Assembly (NCBI GenBank): GCA_028290905.1
Contig: JAQGIW010000286.1
Coordinates: forward strand, 1 to 43,185
Length of the DNA stretch: 43,185 bases
Direction: 5' to 3'
Source of the DNA: Caulobacteraceae bacterium
Lineage (GTDB): Bacteria; Pseudomonadota; Alphaproteobacteria; Caulobacterales; Caulobacteraceae
Positions 8,976 to 18,770 of the stretch are shown here, one piece after another (positions within the stretch are counted from its first letter, which is position 1; each line of letters opens with the position of its first letter). A program made the position numbers and the translations under genes. The notes beneath the pieces are model-generated. The model searched no databases and had not been told where the DNA came from. It saw only the letters and a list, made by a program, of their open reading frames with translations.

Positions 8976-11279
8976 ATGTCCGACACCGTCGCGCCGCCGG
9001 GGCGCCTCTCCGCGGCGTGGCTGTTCGTCCTGGCGGTGTTCATCAGCGCCGCCCTGGTGTTCACCGTCGAACCGATGATGGCGAAGCTCGTCCTGCCGAT
9101 CCTCGGCGGATCGGCGGCGGTTTGGAACACCAGCCTGGCCTTCTTCCAGGCGGCGCTGCTGGTGGGCTACCTCTACGCCCACGCCCTCCAGCGCCTGGTC
9201 TCCCTGCGCGCCCAGATCATCGCCCACCTTGCCGTGCTGGCGCTCGCCGCCCTGGTCCTGCCCCTGGGAGTCTCCCACGTCCTCGGCGATCCTCCACCCG
9301 ACGCGCCGGCCCTCTGGCTGGTCGGAACCCTGACGCTCTCCGTCGGCGCGCCCTTCGCCGCCCTCTCGGCGACCGCGCCGCTGCTGCAGGCCTGGCACGC
9401 CCGGGCCGCGCCCCCGGAAGCGCGAGGCGCGGAAGGGCAGGCGCGGGAAGGGGAGGGCGGTCCGTGGGGCCTCTACGCCGCCAGCAACCTCGGCAGCCTG
9501 CTGGCCCTGATCGCCTATCCGGTGGTCATCGAGCCGACGATCCCCCTGCGCCACCAGACCCTGGACTGGAGCGCCGGCTATCTGGCGTTCGTAGCGCTCA
9601 TCGCCTGCCTGGGCGCCACGCTCTGGCGCGGGGCGCCGGCGCACGCGCCGGTCGTCGAGGCCGACGGCGCCCGGGTCTCGTGGCTCGACCGCGCGCGCTG
9701 GGTGGTTCTGGCGGCCATTCCCTCCAGTCTGATGCTGGGCGTGACCAGCTATGTCACGACGGACGTCGGGTCGGCGCCGTTCCTGTGGGTGGCGCCCCTG
9801 GCGCTCTATCTGCTGACCTTCATCATCGCTTTCCAGCCTCGCCCGCTGATCGCGCCGGGGGCGGCGCTCCTCGCCCAGGCGGCGGCCGTGCTGGCCGCCT
9901 GCGCGCTGGCCCGTCCCATGCCGCGGGCCTTCCTCCTGGGGCTGAGCGTCCACTTCGTGGCCTTCTTCTTCACCGCCCTCGTCTGCCATCAGGCTCTGGT
10001 GGCGCGCCGGCCGGCCCGGGGCCACCTCACGGAATTCTACATCTGCCTCTCCCTGGGCGGCGTGATCGGCGGCGCCTTCAACGCCTTCCTGGCCCCGGTC
10101 CTGTTCACCACCATCGTCGAATATCCCGCCGCCCTGGTGCTCTCGTGCCTCGCCCGGCCGTGGAACCTCGCCGAGCTCGTCAAACCCTGGCGCTGGGGGT
10201 TCTTGGCCGTCTGCGCGCTGAGCCTCGTCGCCGCGGTGCTGGTCGCCCACCCGGCGGGTCGCTCCCTGATCTCGTGGGTGATCTCGCTCGGCCCTGGCGC
10301 GCAGGTGCAGATCGTCACCATCCTCATCCTGTGGGCCGGGGTGCTGATGTTCCGTTTGCGCGACTGCGCACCCCTGTTCGCCCTGGCCGCCCTGATCCTC
10401 GTGGCCGGCGGCGGCCGAGCCGCGGACCGGGTGGACGTCATCCGCTACTGGCGGGGCTTCTTCGGGGTCTTACGCGAATCGCGCCTCAACATCCCGGGCC
10501 TCGGCGGCGAGGTCCGCATGCTGGCCCACGGCACCACCCTGCACGGCGCCCAGGCGCTGGCGCCCCGCTTCCGCTGCCAGCCCCTCGTCTACTACGCCCA
10601 CGAGACGCCGATCGGCCAGGTGTTCGACGCCGAGGCGGCGGCCAAGCCGCGCCTCACGGTGGGGGCGGTGGGCCTGGGAACCGGTTCGGTGGCCGCCTAC
10701 AACCGCGCCTCCGACGCCTTCACCTTCTTCGAGATCGACCCCCTGGTGGTGAAGGTCGCCACCGATCCGACGAACTTCAGCTATGTGACGCGCTGCGCCC
10801 GAGGCGTGGTGGACTACAGGCTCGGCGATGCGCGGCTGACGCTCACCCGCCAGCCCGACGCGCGGTTCGACGTGCTGCTGATCGACGCCTTCTCCTCCGA
10901 CAGCGTCCCCGCCCATCTGCTGACGGTGGAGGCGATGCGGATGTACCTCGCCAAGATCAGGCCGGACGGGGTGATCATCCTGCACCTCTCCAACCGCAAC
11001 CTTGAGCTCGATGGGCCGGCCCAGGCGATCGCCCTGGCGGCGGGTGGCCACGCTCTGCTGCAGACCCACGACGCCGACCCGGCCCTGCCGCAGATGTGGG
11101 AGTCCTCGGAAGATGCTGTGATCGTCGCCAGGACGCCCGCAGGCCTCGCCCCCTTCCTCGCCGATCGCCGCTGGCGCCCGGCCGACCCCCGCGGCGTCCG
11201 CCCCTGGACCGACGACTACACGAACCTCTTCGGCGCCCTGGTGAGGCGCCTGCAGGGCCGCTGGGAAAGCGGGCGGTAG
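8976..11279 (+). CDS. Membrane-anchored spermidine-synthase-like protein
   Basis: 767-aa two-part protein. The first ~510 residues hold many hydrophobic segments (for example LSAAWLFVLAVFISAALVF, HLAVLALAALVLP, FLWVAPLALYLLTFIIAF). The C-terminal ~230 residues are a Rossmann methyltransferase-like domain with GLGTGSVAAY, FFEIDPLVVKVA and DVLLIDAFSSDSVPAHLLT. This is the fused membrane/SpeE-like family. The IDAFSSDSVP loop replaces the DSTDP aminopropyltransferase loop, so real spermidine synthase activity is doubtful. A low-complexity loop (APPEARGAEGQAREGEGG, about residues 146-163) separates two membrane segments. It is a single gene with no functional partner nearby. Substrate unknown. Confidence 0.85.
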   Translation: MSDTVAPPGRLSAAWLFVLAVFISAALVFTVEPMMAKLVLPILGGSAAVWNTSLAFFQAALLVGYLYAHALQRLVSLRAQIIAHLAVLALAALVLPLGVSHVLGDPPPDAPALWLVGTLTLSVGAPFAALSATAPLLQAWHARAAPPEARGAEGQAREGEGGPWGLYAASNLGSLLALIAYPVVIEPTIPLRHQTLDWSAGYLAFVALIACLGATLWRGAPAHAPVVEADGARVSWLDRARWVVLAAIPSSLMLGVTSYVTTDVGSAPFLWVAPLALYLLTFIIAFQPRPLIAPGAALLAQAAAVLAACALARPMPRAFLLGLSVHFVAFFFTALVCHQALVARRPARGHLTEFYICLSLGGVIGGAFNAFLAPVLFTTIVEYPAALVLSCLARPWNLAELVKPWRWGFLAVCALSLVAAVLVAHPAGRSLISWVISLGPGAQVQIVTILILWAGVLMFRLRDCAPLFALAALILVAGGGRAADRVDVIRYWRGFFGVLRESRLNIPGLGGEVRMLAHGTTLHGAQALAPRFRCQPLVYYAHETPIGQVFDAEAAAKPRLTVGAVGLGTGSVAAYNRASDAFTFFEIDPLVVKVATDPTNFSYVTRCARGVVDYRLGDARLTLTRQPDARFDVLLIDAFSSDSVPAHLLTVEAMRMYLAKIRPDGVIILHLSNRNLELDGPAQAIALAAGGHALLQTHDADPALPQMWESSEDAVIVARTPAGLAPFLADRRWRPADPRGVRPWTDDYTNLFGALVRRLQGRWESGR

Positions 11280-11301
11280 GTTATAGAAAAACAAGAAAAT
11301 T

Positions 11302-11425
11302 GCCACGGAGGACACGGAGGACACGGAGGACACGGAGAAGAAAGAATAGATTCTTGCGCTTCGCGCGAAGCGCAGAAATTTTCCTTCCTTGCTTTCTTCT
11401 CCGTGTCCTCCGTGTCCTCTGTGGT
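11302..11425. repeat. Long inverted repeat of 9-bp units with a perfect 20-bp palindrome, copy 1
   Basis: Left arm (11303-11345) is CCACGGAGG, then ACACGGAGG twice, then ACACGGAGA, then AGAAAG. The right arm (11392-11424) is its reverse complement with one unit fewer (CTTTCTTCT, CCGTGTCCT twice, CTGTGG). Between them, at 11355-11374, lies TGCGCTTCGCGCGAAGCGCA, a perfect palindrome. The element fills the space between the ends of two convergent genes. A second copy with the same central palindrome lies at 35611-35737, also between convergent genes. It probably folds as a long hairpin in RNA from either strand and could act as a bidirectional terminator. Confidence 0.85.
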
Positions 11426-11445
11426 GAACCTTTCTTTCTTCTACC

Positions 11446-12615
11446 TCACCCCGGCATCTCCACGCTCGCCACCGCCTGGGCGGCCAGGCCCTCCTCGCGG
11501 CCGGTGAAGCCCATGGCTTCGGTGGTGGTGGCCTTGACGCTGACCCGGTCCAGCGGGAGAGCGAGGAGCTCGGCGAGCCGCCCGCGCATGGCCTCGCGGT
11601 GCGGCTTGATCTTCGGCCGCTCGCAGATGAGCGTCACGTCGACATTGACCACCCGGCCGCCGCGCGCGGCGATCAGCTCGGCGGCGTGGGCGAGGAACAC
11701 CGACGACGCCGCGCCTTTCCAGCGCGGATCGCTGGGCGGGAAGTGATCGCCGATGTCTCCTTCGCCGATGGCGCCCAGCAGGGCGTCGGTGAGGGCGTGC
11801 AGGCCCGCGTCGGCATCCGAATGCCCGATCAGGGACCGGTCGTGCGGGATCCGGACCCCGCACAGCCACACCCCGTCGCCCGGACCGAAGCGGTGGGCGT
11901 CGAACCCCTGGCCGATCCGTGTCGTCATGACGCCTCCCGCGAGCAGCTCGGCCATGGCGAAATCCTCCGGATAGGTGAGCTTCATCAGTCGCGGATCGCC
12001 GGGGGTGAGGACGATCCGTCCGCCCGCCCGTTCCACCACCGCGGCGTCGTCGGTGGGTGATTCGGCGGCGGGCCAGGCGGCGTAGGCCTCCGCGAGAACG
12101 CCGGCCCGGAAGGCCTGCGGCGTTTGCGCGCGCCAGAGACCAGCCCGTTCCACCGTGGCCGTCACTGCGGGGTTCCCAACATCGGCCCACGCGGTCGCCC
12201 GCTTGAGGGTGTCGGCGACGGCGAGGGCGGGGAGGGCGCCGTCGGCGCCGTCCGCGAGGGCGGCGACGACGGCGTCGATGTGACGGGTCTCGACCAGGGG
12301 GCGGGCCGCGTCGTGGACGAGGACGATGTCCTCCGACGAGGCGTCCAGGGCTGCGAGGCCGGCTGCCACAGAGCGGTCTCGGGTGGCGCCGCCCGTGGCA
12401 AGGCGCCAGCCGTCGAGCCCCGCGAAAGCCTCAGCGGCCGCGGCCTCGTCGCCGGGCGCGATCACCACCACCACCCGGCGCGCGCCGGCGGACAGCAGGG
12501 CTTCGAGGGACCAGCGGGCCACGGGCTTGCCGCGCAGCGACCGCCATTGCTTGGCCGCGCCCGGGCCGGCCCGTTGGCCGGAGCCGGCGGCGACGATGAC
12601 GGCGAGGAAATCCAT
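11446..12615 (-). CDS. ispDF: Bifunctional 2-C-methyl-D-erythritol 4-phosphate cytidylyltransferase / MECDP synthase
   Basis: 389-aa fusion for two non-consecutive steps of the MEP isoprenoid pathway. Residues 1-~225 are Isp[14 protein letters not shown] nucleotide-binding loop, [18 protein letters not shown]. Residues ~230-389 are Isp[12 protein letters not shown] with the metal Asp and His, [32 protein letters not shown], and the [13 protein letters not shown] motif. The fusion is usual in alphaproteobacteria. ATG at 12615, divergent from dusB with only 90 bp between. The stop lies just beyond the inverted repeat at 11302-11425. Confidence 0.97.
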   Translation of the reverse strand: MDFLAVIVAAGSGQRAGPGAAKQWRSLRGKPVARWSLEALLSAGARRVVVVIAPGDEAAAAEAFAGLDGWRLATGGATRDRSVAAGLAALDASSEDIVLVHDAARPLVETRHIDAVVAALADGADGALPALAVADTLKRATAWADVGNPAVTATVERAGLWRAQTPQAFRAGVLAEAYAAWPAAESPTDDAAVVERAGGRIVLTPGDPRLMKLTYPEDFAMAELLAGGVMTTRIGQGFDAHRFGPGDGVWLCGVRIPHDRSLIGHSDADAGLHALTDALLGAIGEGDIGDHFPPSDPRWKGAASSVFLAHAAELIAARGGRVVNVDVTLICERPKIKPHREAMRGRLAELLALPLDRVSVKATTTEAMGFTGREEGLAAQAVASVEMPG

Positions 12616-12679
12616 GCGGGGTCTTTAGCTGGCAAGCCCCGTCTGTCCAGGCTTTACCGGCGCCTTGTGATTGCCTAAA

Positions 12680-12703
12680 GGTTGGGCACAGTGGTTGGGC
12701 ACA
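12680..12703. promoter_or_regulatory. Direct repeat GGTTGGGCACA immediately before dusB
   Basis: The 11-mer GGTTGGGCACA occurs at 12680-12690 and 12693-12703, a 13-bp period, ending two bases before the dusB ATG at 12706. It occupies the place where a Shine-Dalgarno would be, and no standard one is visible. TTG 12682 and GTG 12691 inside it are alternative starts. It may be a binding site, a translation-control element or simply a small duplication. It does not match the sigma54 -24/-12 pattern. Confidence 0.45.
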
Positions 12704-12705
12704 AA

Positions 12706-13740
12706 ATGAGCAATTCAATTTCCATCGGTCCGATCGTGGTTCCGGGGCGGGTCTGGACCGCCCCGATGACCGGCATCTCGGACCTGCCGTTCCGGCGCGT
12801 CGCGAGCCGGCTGGGGGCGGCCTATGTGGCGACCGAGATGGTCGCCTGCGACCACCTGGCGGCCGCGCGGCCGGAGGCGGTGCGCCGGGCCGCGGTGGGT
12901 TCGGGTCTGCCCCTGATGGTGATCCAGCTGGTCGGCGCCGATGAGCGCGCCGTCGCCAGGTCCGCCGCCATCGCCGCGCGCGCCGGCGCCCACATCATCG
13001 ACCTCAACTTCGGCTGCCCCGCCAAGTCGGTGACCGGCGTGGCCTGCGGCTCGGCCCTCATGCGCGACGTCGACAAGGCCGCGAGCCTGGTGGCCGCCGC
13101 CGTGGATGCGTCGGACCGACCCGTCACCGTCAAGATGCGCCTAGGCTGGGACGAGGCGTCGAAGAACGCCCCGGAATTGGCGGCCCGGGCGCAGGCGGTG
13201 GGGGCCGCGGCGGTGACCGTGCATGGACGCACCCGCCGGCAGTTCTACGACGGCCGGGCCGACTGGGCCGCCGTTCGGGCGGTCAAGGAGGCGGTCTCCA
13301 TCCCGGTGATCGTCAACGGCGACATCCTCGATGCGGCGTCGGCGCGCGAAGCTCTCGCGCTGTCCGGCGCGGACGGGGTAATGATCGGCCGAGGCGCACT
13401 CGGCCAGCCCTGGCGGGCGGCTGCGATCGAGGCGGAACTGGGCGGCCGGCATGCCGCCGAGCCGGACGCCGTGGCGCGCCTGGCGATCGTCCTCGACCAT
13501 CTGGCGGCCAGCATCCGCTTCCATGGCCAGCATCTGGGCGTGAGGACGTTCCGCAAGCACCTGGCCGCCTATATCGATGCGGCGCCCCGAGACGCCTCGC
13601 CCGAGTGCGCCCTGCAGCCGGTTTCGGCGGACGCCCGTCGGGAGGCCCGCCGACGCCTCTGCCGTCTCGAAACCCTGGGCGAGATCGCCGCGGCTCTGGA
13701 AGCCCTCTGGGCGCCCTCCCGCGCGAGGCTGGCGGCCTGA
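12706..13740 (+). CDS. dusB: tRNA-dihydrouridine synthase (NifR3 type)
   Basis: 344-aa FMN enzyme reducing uridine to dihydrouridine in tRNA. The TIM-barrel start [15 protein letters not shown], the catalytic [19 protein letters not shown] (Cys104) and the FMN-phosphate region [30 protein letters not shown] are all present. I take ATG 12706. TTG 12682 or GTG 12691 would add 5-8 residues through a direct repeat. The stop is 2 bp before ntrB. nifR3/dusB-ntrB-ntrC is the known alphaproteobacterial order, so this gene probably carries the promoter for nitrogen regulation. Confidence 0.95.
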   Translation: MSNSISIGPIVVPGRVWTAPMTGISDLPFRRVASRLGAAYVATEMVACDHLAAARPEAVRRAAVGSGLPLMVIQLVGADERAVARSAAIAARAGAHIIDLNFGCPAKSVTGVACGSALMRDVDKAASLVAAAVDASDRPVTVKMRLGWDEASKNAPELAARAQAVGAAAVTVHGRTRRQFYDGRADWAAVRAVKEAVSIPVIVNGDILDAASAREALALSGADGVMIGRGALGQPWRAAAIEAELGGRHAAEPDAVARLAIVLDHLAASIRFHGQHLGVRTFRKHLAAYIDAAPRDASPECALQPVSADARREARRRLCRLETLGEIAAALEALWAPSRARLAA

Positions 13741-13742
13741 CC

Positions 13743-14837
13743 GTGACCAAGTTCATCGCGCCTCCGTCGCGCCTCGAGGCTCTGCGCGCCAACGCCTTCG
13801 ACCTGTGGCCCGAGCCGGCCATCGTCATCGACGCGCGCGGGTTCCTGACCGCCGCCAACGAGGCGGCCGAAGCCCTGTTCGGCCAATGGCTGTCGATGCT
13901 GTCCCGCGGGCCTCTGAAGACCGTACTGCCGGCCGGCTCGCCTCTGGTGGGGCTGATCGAGCGCAGCGCCATCACCCTCTCGGCCGTGCGCGTGCGGGAT
14001 ATCGAGGTGACGTTCTTCAGCCACGCCCACTTTACCGCCGACGCCGCCGCCACCCCCTTGCCCGATGGCGGCACCCTCCTCACGCTGCATGTGCGCTCGC
14101 CCGCGCCGGGCCCGGAACGGGCCGTGGATGCGCCCGGCCTGCGCTCGGTGGTGGGACTCGGCCAGATGCTGGCGCACGAGGTGAAGAACCCGCTGGCGGG
14201 CATCCGCGGCGCGGCCCAGCTGCTCAAGGGCGCGGCCAGCGCCGAGGACATGCCGCTGGCCCAGTTGATCGTCGACGAGACCGACCGGATCCGTCGGCTC
14301 GTCGATCGCATGGAGGCGTTCGCCGACGATGTGCCGCCCCACCGCACCGCGGTGAACATCCATCAGGTCCTCGACCGCGTGCGGGCGCTCGCCGCCAACG
14401 GCGTCGCCGACGGCCTGCCTCTGCGCGAGCAGTACGATCCTTCGCTGCCCCCGGCGTGGGGCGAGGAGGATCAGCTGATCCAGGTCTTCCTCAACCTGAC
14501 CAAGAACGCCGCCGAGGCCGCCCACGCCCGCGGCGACGGCCGCGGCGAGATCGGCATCTCCACGGCCTACCGCCACGGTGTGAAGATCCGGGGGCGCAAC
14601 GGCCAGGTCGGCCAGGGCGCGCCCCTGGAAGTGAAGGTGATCGACAACGGCCCGGGCGTCCCCAAGCGCCTGCGCGATCATCTCTTCGAACCGTTCGTGA
14701 CCACCAAGGCCAACGGCGCCGGGCTGGGTCTCGCCCTGGTCGCCAAGCTCGTCGCCGCCCACGGCGGCCTGATCGACTTCGAATCCGAGGCGGGCCGCAC
14801 GGTCTTCCGCGTTCTTCTGCCCGCCGCGCCGAACTGA
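13743..14837 (+). CDS. ntrB: Nitrogen-regulation sensor kinase NtrB
   Basis: 364-aa soluble histidine kinase that controls NtrC according to nitrogen status through PII. The N-terminal PAS-like domain (about 20-120) is followed by the H-box LGQMLAHEVKNPLAGIRGAAQLL with His145, the N-box FLNLTKNAAEAA, and the ATP-binding DNGPGVPKRLRDHLFEPF and TTKANGAGLGLALV. There are no membrane segments, as expected. The GTG start at 13743 is 2 bp after dusB; the frame stays open upstream but there overlaps dusB coding. ntrC follows after 36 bp. Confidence 0.95.
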   Translation: MTKFIAPPSRLEALRANAFDLWPEPAIVIDARGFLTAANEAAEALFGQWLSMLSRGPLKTVLPAGSPLVGLIERSAITLSAVRVRDIEVTFFSHAHFTADAAATPLPDGGTLLTLHVRSPAPGPERAVDAPGLRSVVGLGQMLAHEVKNPLAGIRGAAQLLKGAASAEDMPLAQLIVDETDRIRRLVDRMEAFADDVPPHRTAVNIHQVLDRVRALAANGVADGLPLREQYDPSLPPAWGEEDQLIQVFLNLTKNAAEAAHARGDGRGEIGISTAYRHGVKIRGRNGQVGQGAPLEVKVIDNGPGVPKRLRDHLFEPFVTTKANGAGLGLALVAKLVAAHGGLIDFESEAGRTVFRVLLPAAPN

Positions 14838-14873
14838 GCGCGCCTCCAGATCTGTGCTTCAGGACCCGTACCC

Positions 14874-16289
<1,416 letters not shown>

Positions 16290-16299
16290 GTTCCGCTCT

Positions 16300-16317
16300 G
16301 CCCCGCTAAAGCAGGGC
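16300..16317 (+). terminator. Possible hairpin after ntrC
   Basis: GCCCCGC (16300-16306) and GCAGGGC (16311-16317) form a 7-bp stem with one mismatch and a TAAA loop, 10 bp after the ntrC stop. No T-run follows, so it is at best a weak or Rho-assisted terminator. The 204-bp space to ntrY also holds the repeat at 16391-16415 and room for an ntrY promoter. Confidence 0.3.
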
Positions 16318-16390
16318 CCAGTGCTGTCCAGGAATACGCAATTTGGGTGATGGGTCTGGGACAGAGGTCGCCCGGCTGGAAACCTCTGGG

Positions 16391-16415
16391 TTCCCGCTTT
16401 CGCGGGGATCAGCGG
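16391..16415. repeat. Short intergenic repeat with CCCGCTTTCGCGGG core, copy 1
   Basis: The core CCGCTTTCGCGG, with GGGATCAGCGG after it, matches the reverse strand of the element at 22677-22702 (CCGCGAAAGCGG, with a GCTCAT arm). Both copies are intergenic and each can form a small hairpin. This is a REP-like element common in Caulobacterales intergenic regions. Confidence 0.5.
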
Positions 16416-16493
16416 AGGGAGTGTGTCGCGCCAAGCGTCCTTTCGGCAACTGGGGTGTTGAGTTTCAGGCACAGTCTATCCTAGACTCCGGCG

Positions 16494-18770
16494 ATGATCG
16501 AAACGCCCAGTCCGGCCGTCGCGACGTCGCCGTCGCGCGCCCCCGGCCGCCCCGCGTGGATGGGGGCGCTGATCGCGGGCCTGGTCAAGGCCATGGGCTC
16601 CCGCCTGTTCATGGGCGGATGCTTCGCGCTGGCCACCGTCCTCACCGCCATCTCCGTGACCCTGGGCTCGTCGCCGACCCTCAGCGGAGCCCTGGGGCCG
16701 GCCAGTCCCGTGGTCCTGACGCTGGTTGTCATCGGCTTCGTGCTGATCCTCACCCTGGCGGCCCTGTTGGCCTGGCGGCTGTTCGGCCTGGTCAGCGCCC
16801 AGTCCAGCGACGCCGGCGCCCGCCTGCACCTGCGCTTCGTCGCCCTGTTCGCGGTGGCCGCCGTCGCTCCAGCGGTGATCGTCGCCCTCTTCTTCGGCGT
16901 GCTGGTCACCCGGGGCGTCGACAACTGGTTCAGCGCCCGGGTCCAGAGCGTGGTCGAGAACTCCGCCACCGTGGCGCGGTCCTACGTCGACGAGCAGAAG
17001 GACTACATCGGCCGCCACGTGGCGGTGATGGCCGACAACCTCGACCAAGCCGCCGCCAGCCTGGCCGATTCGCCCGTGGCCTACGGCCGCTACCTGCGCG
17101 ATCTGGTCGCCGAGAGCGGCTTATCGGCCGCCTATGTCCTGGACCGCGACGGGCGGGTGCTGGCGCGCGCCGAGCCGGCGGTAGGCGGCGCTCCCTTCCT
17201 GGTTCCCCCGGCCTCGACCTTCAGAGCCGCCGACGAGGGCGACGTGTCGGTGGGGGCCTTCGAATCCGCCGACCTGTTCCGCGCGCTCTACCGCCTGAGG
17301 GGCTATCCGGACGCCTATCTCTACGTGGTGCGGCCGCTGAACCACGGCATCTTCCGTCACCTGCGGGAGACCGAGGCGTCCATGGCCGCCTATCGGGTGG
17401 CCAAGGCGGGGCGGGCGCGCATCCAGGCCGCCTTCGCCCTCAGCTACCTCGAGACCGTGCTGCTGGTCCTCGTCGGCGCGGTATGGCTCGGGATGGAGGC
17501 GGCCGAGAGCATCGCCGCCCCTGTGGCCCGCCTGGTCCAGGCCGCCGGCCGGGTCGCGGGCGGCGATCTCACCGCCCGGGTCGACACCCGGCGCGATCCC
17601 GAGGAGATCGCCGTGCTCTCCCGCGCCTTCAACCGCATGACCTTCGACCTCCGCGAGCAGCAGGAGGCTCTGCGCGCCGCCAGTATCGAGGCCGAATCGC
17701 GGCGGCTGTTCATGGAGGCAGTGCTGCTGGGGGTCAGCGCCGGGGTGATCGGACTGGACACCCAGGGGCGCGTCTCCGTCGTCAATCGTCAGGCGGCCCG
17801 GCTCCTGGCGCGGGACCCAGAGGCGAGCCAGGGCCGCCGCCTGAACGACATTGCGCCGGAACTGGAACCCGTGGCGGCCGCCGCCTCCATGCAAGGGGGT
17901 GAAGCCGAAGAAGACGTCGACATCACCCGCGGGGCGGAGACCCGCCGGCTGCGCGCCCGCGCCAGCCACGGGGTCGAGGGCCTGGTCCTCACCTTCGACG
18001 ATATCACCCGCCTGGTGACGGCGCAGCGCAACGCCGCCTGGCGCGATGTCGCCCGGCGCATCGCCCACGAGATCAAGAATCCGCTCACCCCTATCCAGCT
18101 CTCCGCCGAGCGCCTGCAGCGGCGCTATCGCCGGGAGATCGGCGCCGACGTCGAGATCTTCGACCGCTGCGTCGACACCATCATCCGCCAGGTCGGCGAC
18201 ATCGGCCGGATGGTGGACGAGTTCTCGGCTTTCGCGCGCATGCCGGCTCCCAAGTTCGCCCTGCATGAGGCCGGCGAACTCGTGCGGGCGGCAGTGTTCG
18301 CCCAGCGGGTCGCCGATCCGTCGGTCACCATCGACATCGAAGGGCCGCTCCCCGCCACGCCGCTGGTATGCGACGGCCGCATCGTCGGCCAGGCCCTGGC
18401 CAATGTGCTGAAGAACGCCGGGGAGGCGATCGCGACACGCAGGCTCGCCGGCGACGCCACGCCGGGGCGCATCGACATCCGCTTGCGCACCCTCGACGAT
18501 CGCCTCGACATCGAGGTCGAGGACAACGGCGCCGGCTTTCCCCTGCAGAACCGCGACCGGCTGACCGAACCCTACGTGACCACCCGCGAGAAAGGGACGG
18601 GCCTGGGCCTGGCGATCGTCAAGAGAATCCTGGAGGACCACGGCGGCGGGCTGGTCCTCGAGGACGCCGATCCGGGCCCCGGCGCACGCGTGGTGCTGTG
18701 GTTCCGGCGACACCATGATCTCTCCGCAAAACAGGACGCGGGCCGCGCAGGGCCCAAGGTGCAAGCATGA
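16494..18770 (+). CDS. ntrY: Membrane sensor kinase NtrY
   Basis: 758-aa inner-membrane histidine kinase. Membrane segments are at about 42-58, 73-97, 114-137 and 318-334, with an extracytoplasmic sensing region between the last two. Then come HAMP (335-390), PAS (400-510), the H-box RRIAHEIKNPLTPIQLSAERL with His525, the N-box ALANVLKNAGEAI, and DNGAGFP and TREKGTGLGLAIVKRI. NtrY responds to nitrogen or redox conditions in several alphaproteobacteria. The ATG at 16494 follows a 204-bp gap, so this operon probably has its own promoter. It overlaps ntrX by 4 bp (ATGA). Confidence 0.95.
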   Translation: MIETPSPAVATSPSRAPGRPAWMGALIAGLVKAMGSRLFMGGCFALATVLTAISVTLGSSPTLSGALGPASPVVLTLVVIGFVLILTLAALLAWRLFGLVSAQSSDAGARLHLRFVALFAVAAVAPAVIVALFFGVLVTRGVDNWFSARVQSVVENSATVARSYVDEQKDYIGRHVAVMADNLDQAAASLADSPVAYGRYLRDLVAESGLSAAYVLDRDGRVLARAEPAVGGAPFLVPPASTFRAADEGDVSVGAFESADLFRALYRLRGYPDAYLYVVRPLNHGIFRHLRETEASMAAYRVAKAGRARIQAAFALSYLETVLLVLVGAVWLGMEAAESIAAPVARLVQAAGRVAGGDLTARVDTRRDPEEIAVLSRAFNRMTFDLREQQEALRAASIEAESRRLFMEAVLLGVSAGVIGLDTQGRVSVVNRQAARLLARDPEASQGRRLNDIAPELEPVAAAASMQGGEAEEDVDITRGAETRRLRARASHGVEGLVLTFDDITRLVTAQRNAAWRDVARRIAHEIKNPLTPIQLSAERLQRRYRREIGADVEIFDRCVDTIIRQVGDIGRMVDEFSAFARMPAPKFALHEAGELVRAAVFAQRVADPSVTIDIEGPLPATPLVCDGRIVGQALANVLKNAGEAIATRRLAGDATPGRIDIRLRTLDDRLDIEVEDNGAGFPLQNRDRLTEPYVTTREKGTGLGLAIVKRILEDHGGGLVLEDADPGPGARVVLWFRRHHDLSAKQDAGRAGPKVQA

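Noticed and set aside
11303-11345. Regular 9-bp units resembling a tiny CRISPR or minisatellite
   Set aside because: The units are contiguous without spacers and are mirrored as an inverted repeat; no cas genes are present.
12680-12705. sigma54 (-24/-12) promoter before dusB
   Set aside because: TGGGCAC..TTGGG does not fit TGGCAC-N5-TTGC, and the sequence abuts the start codon.
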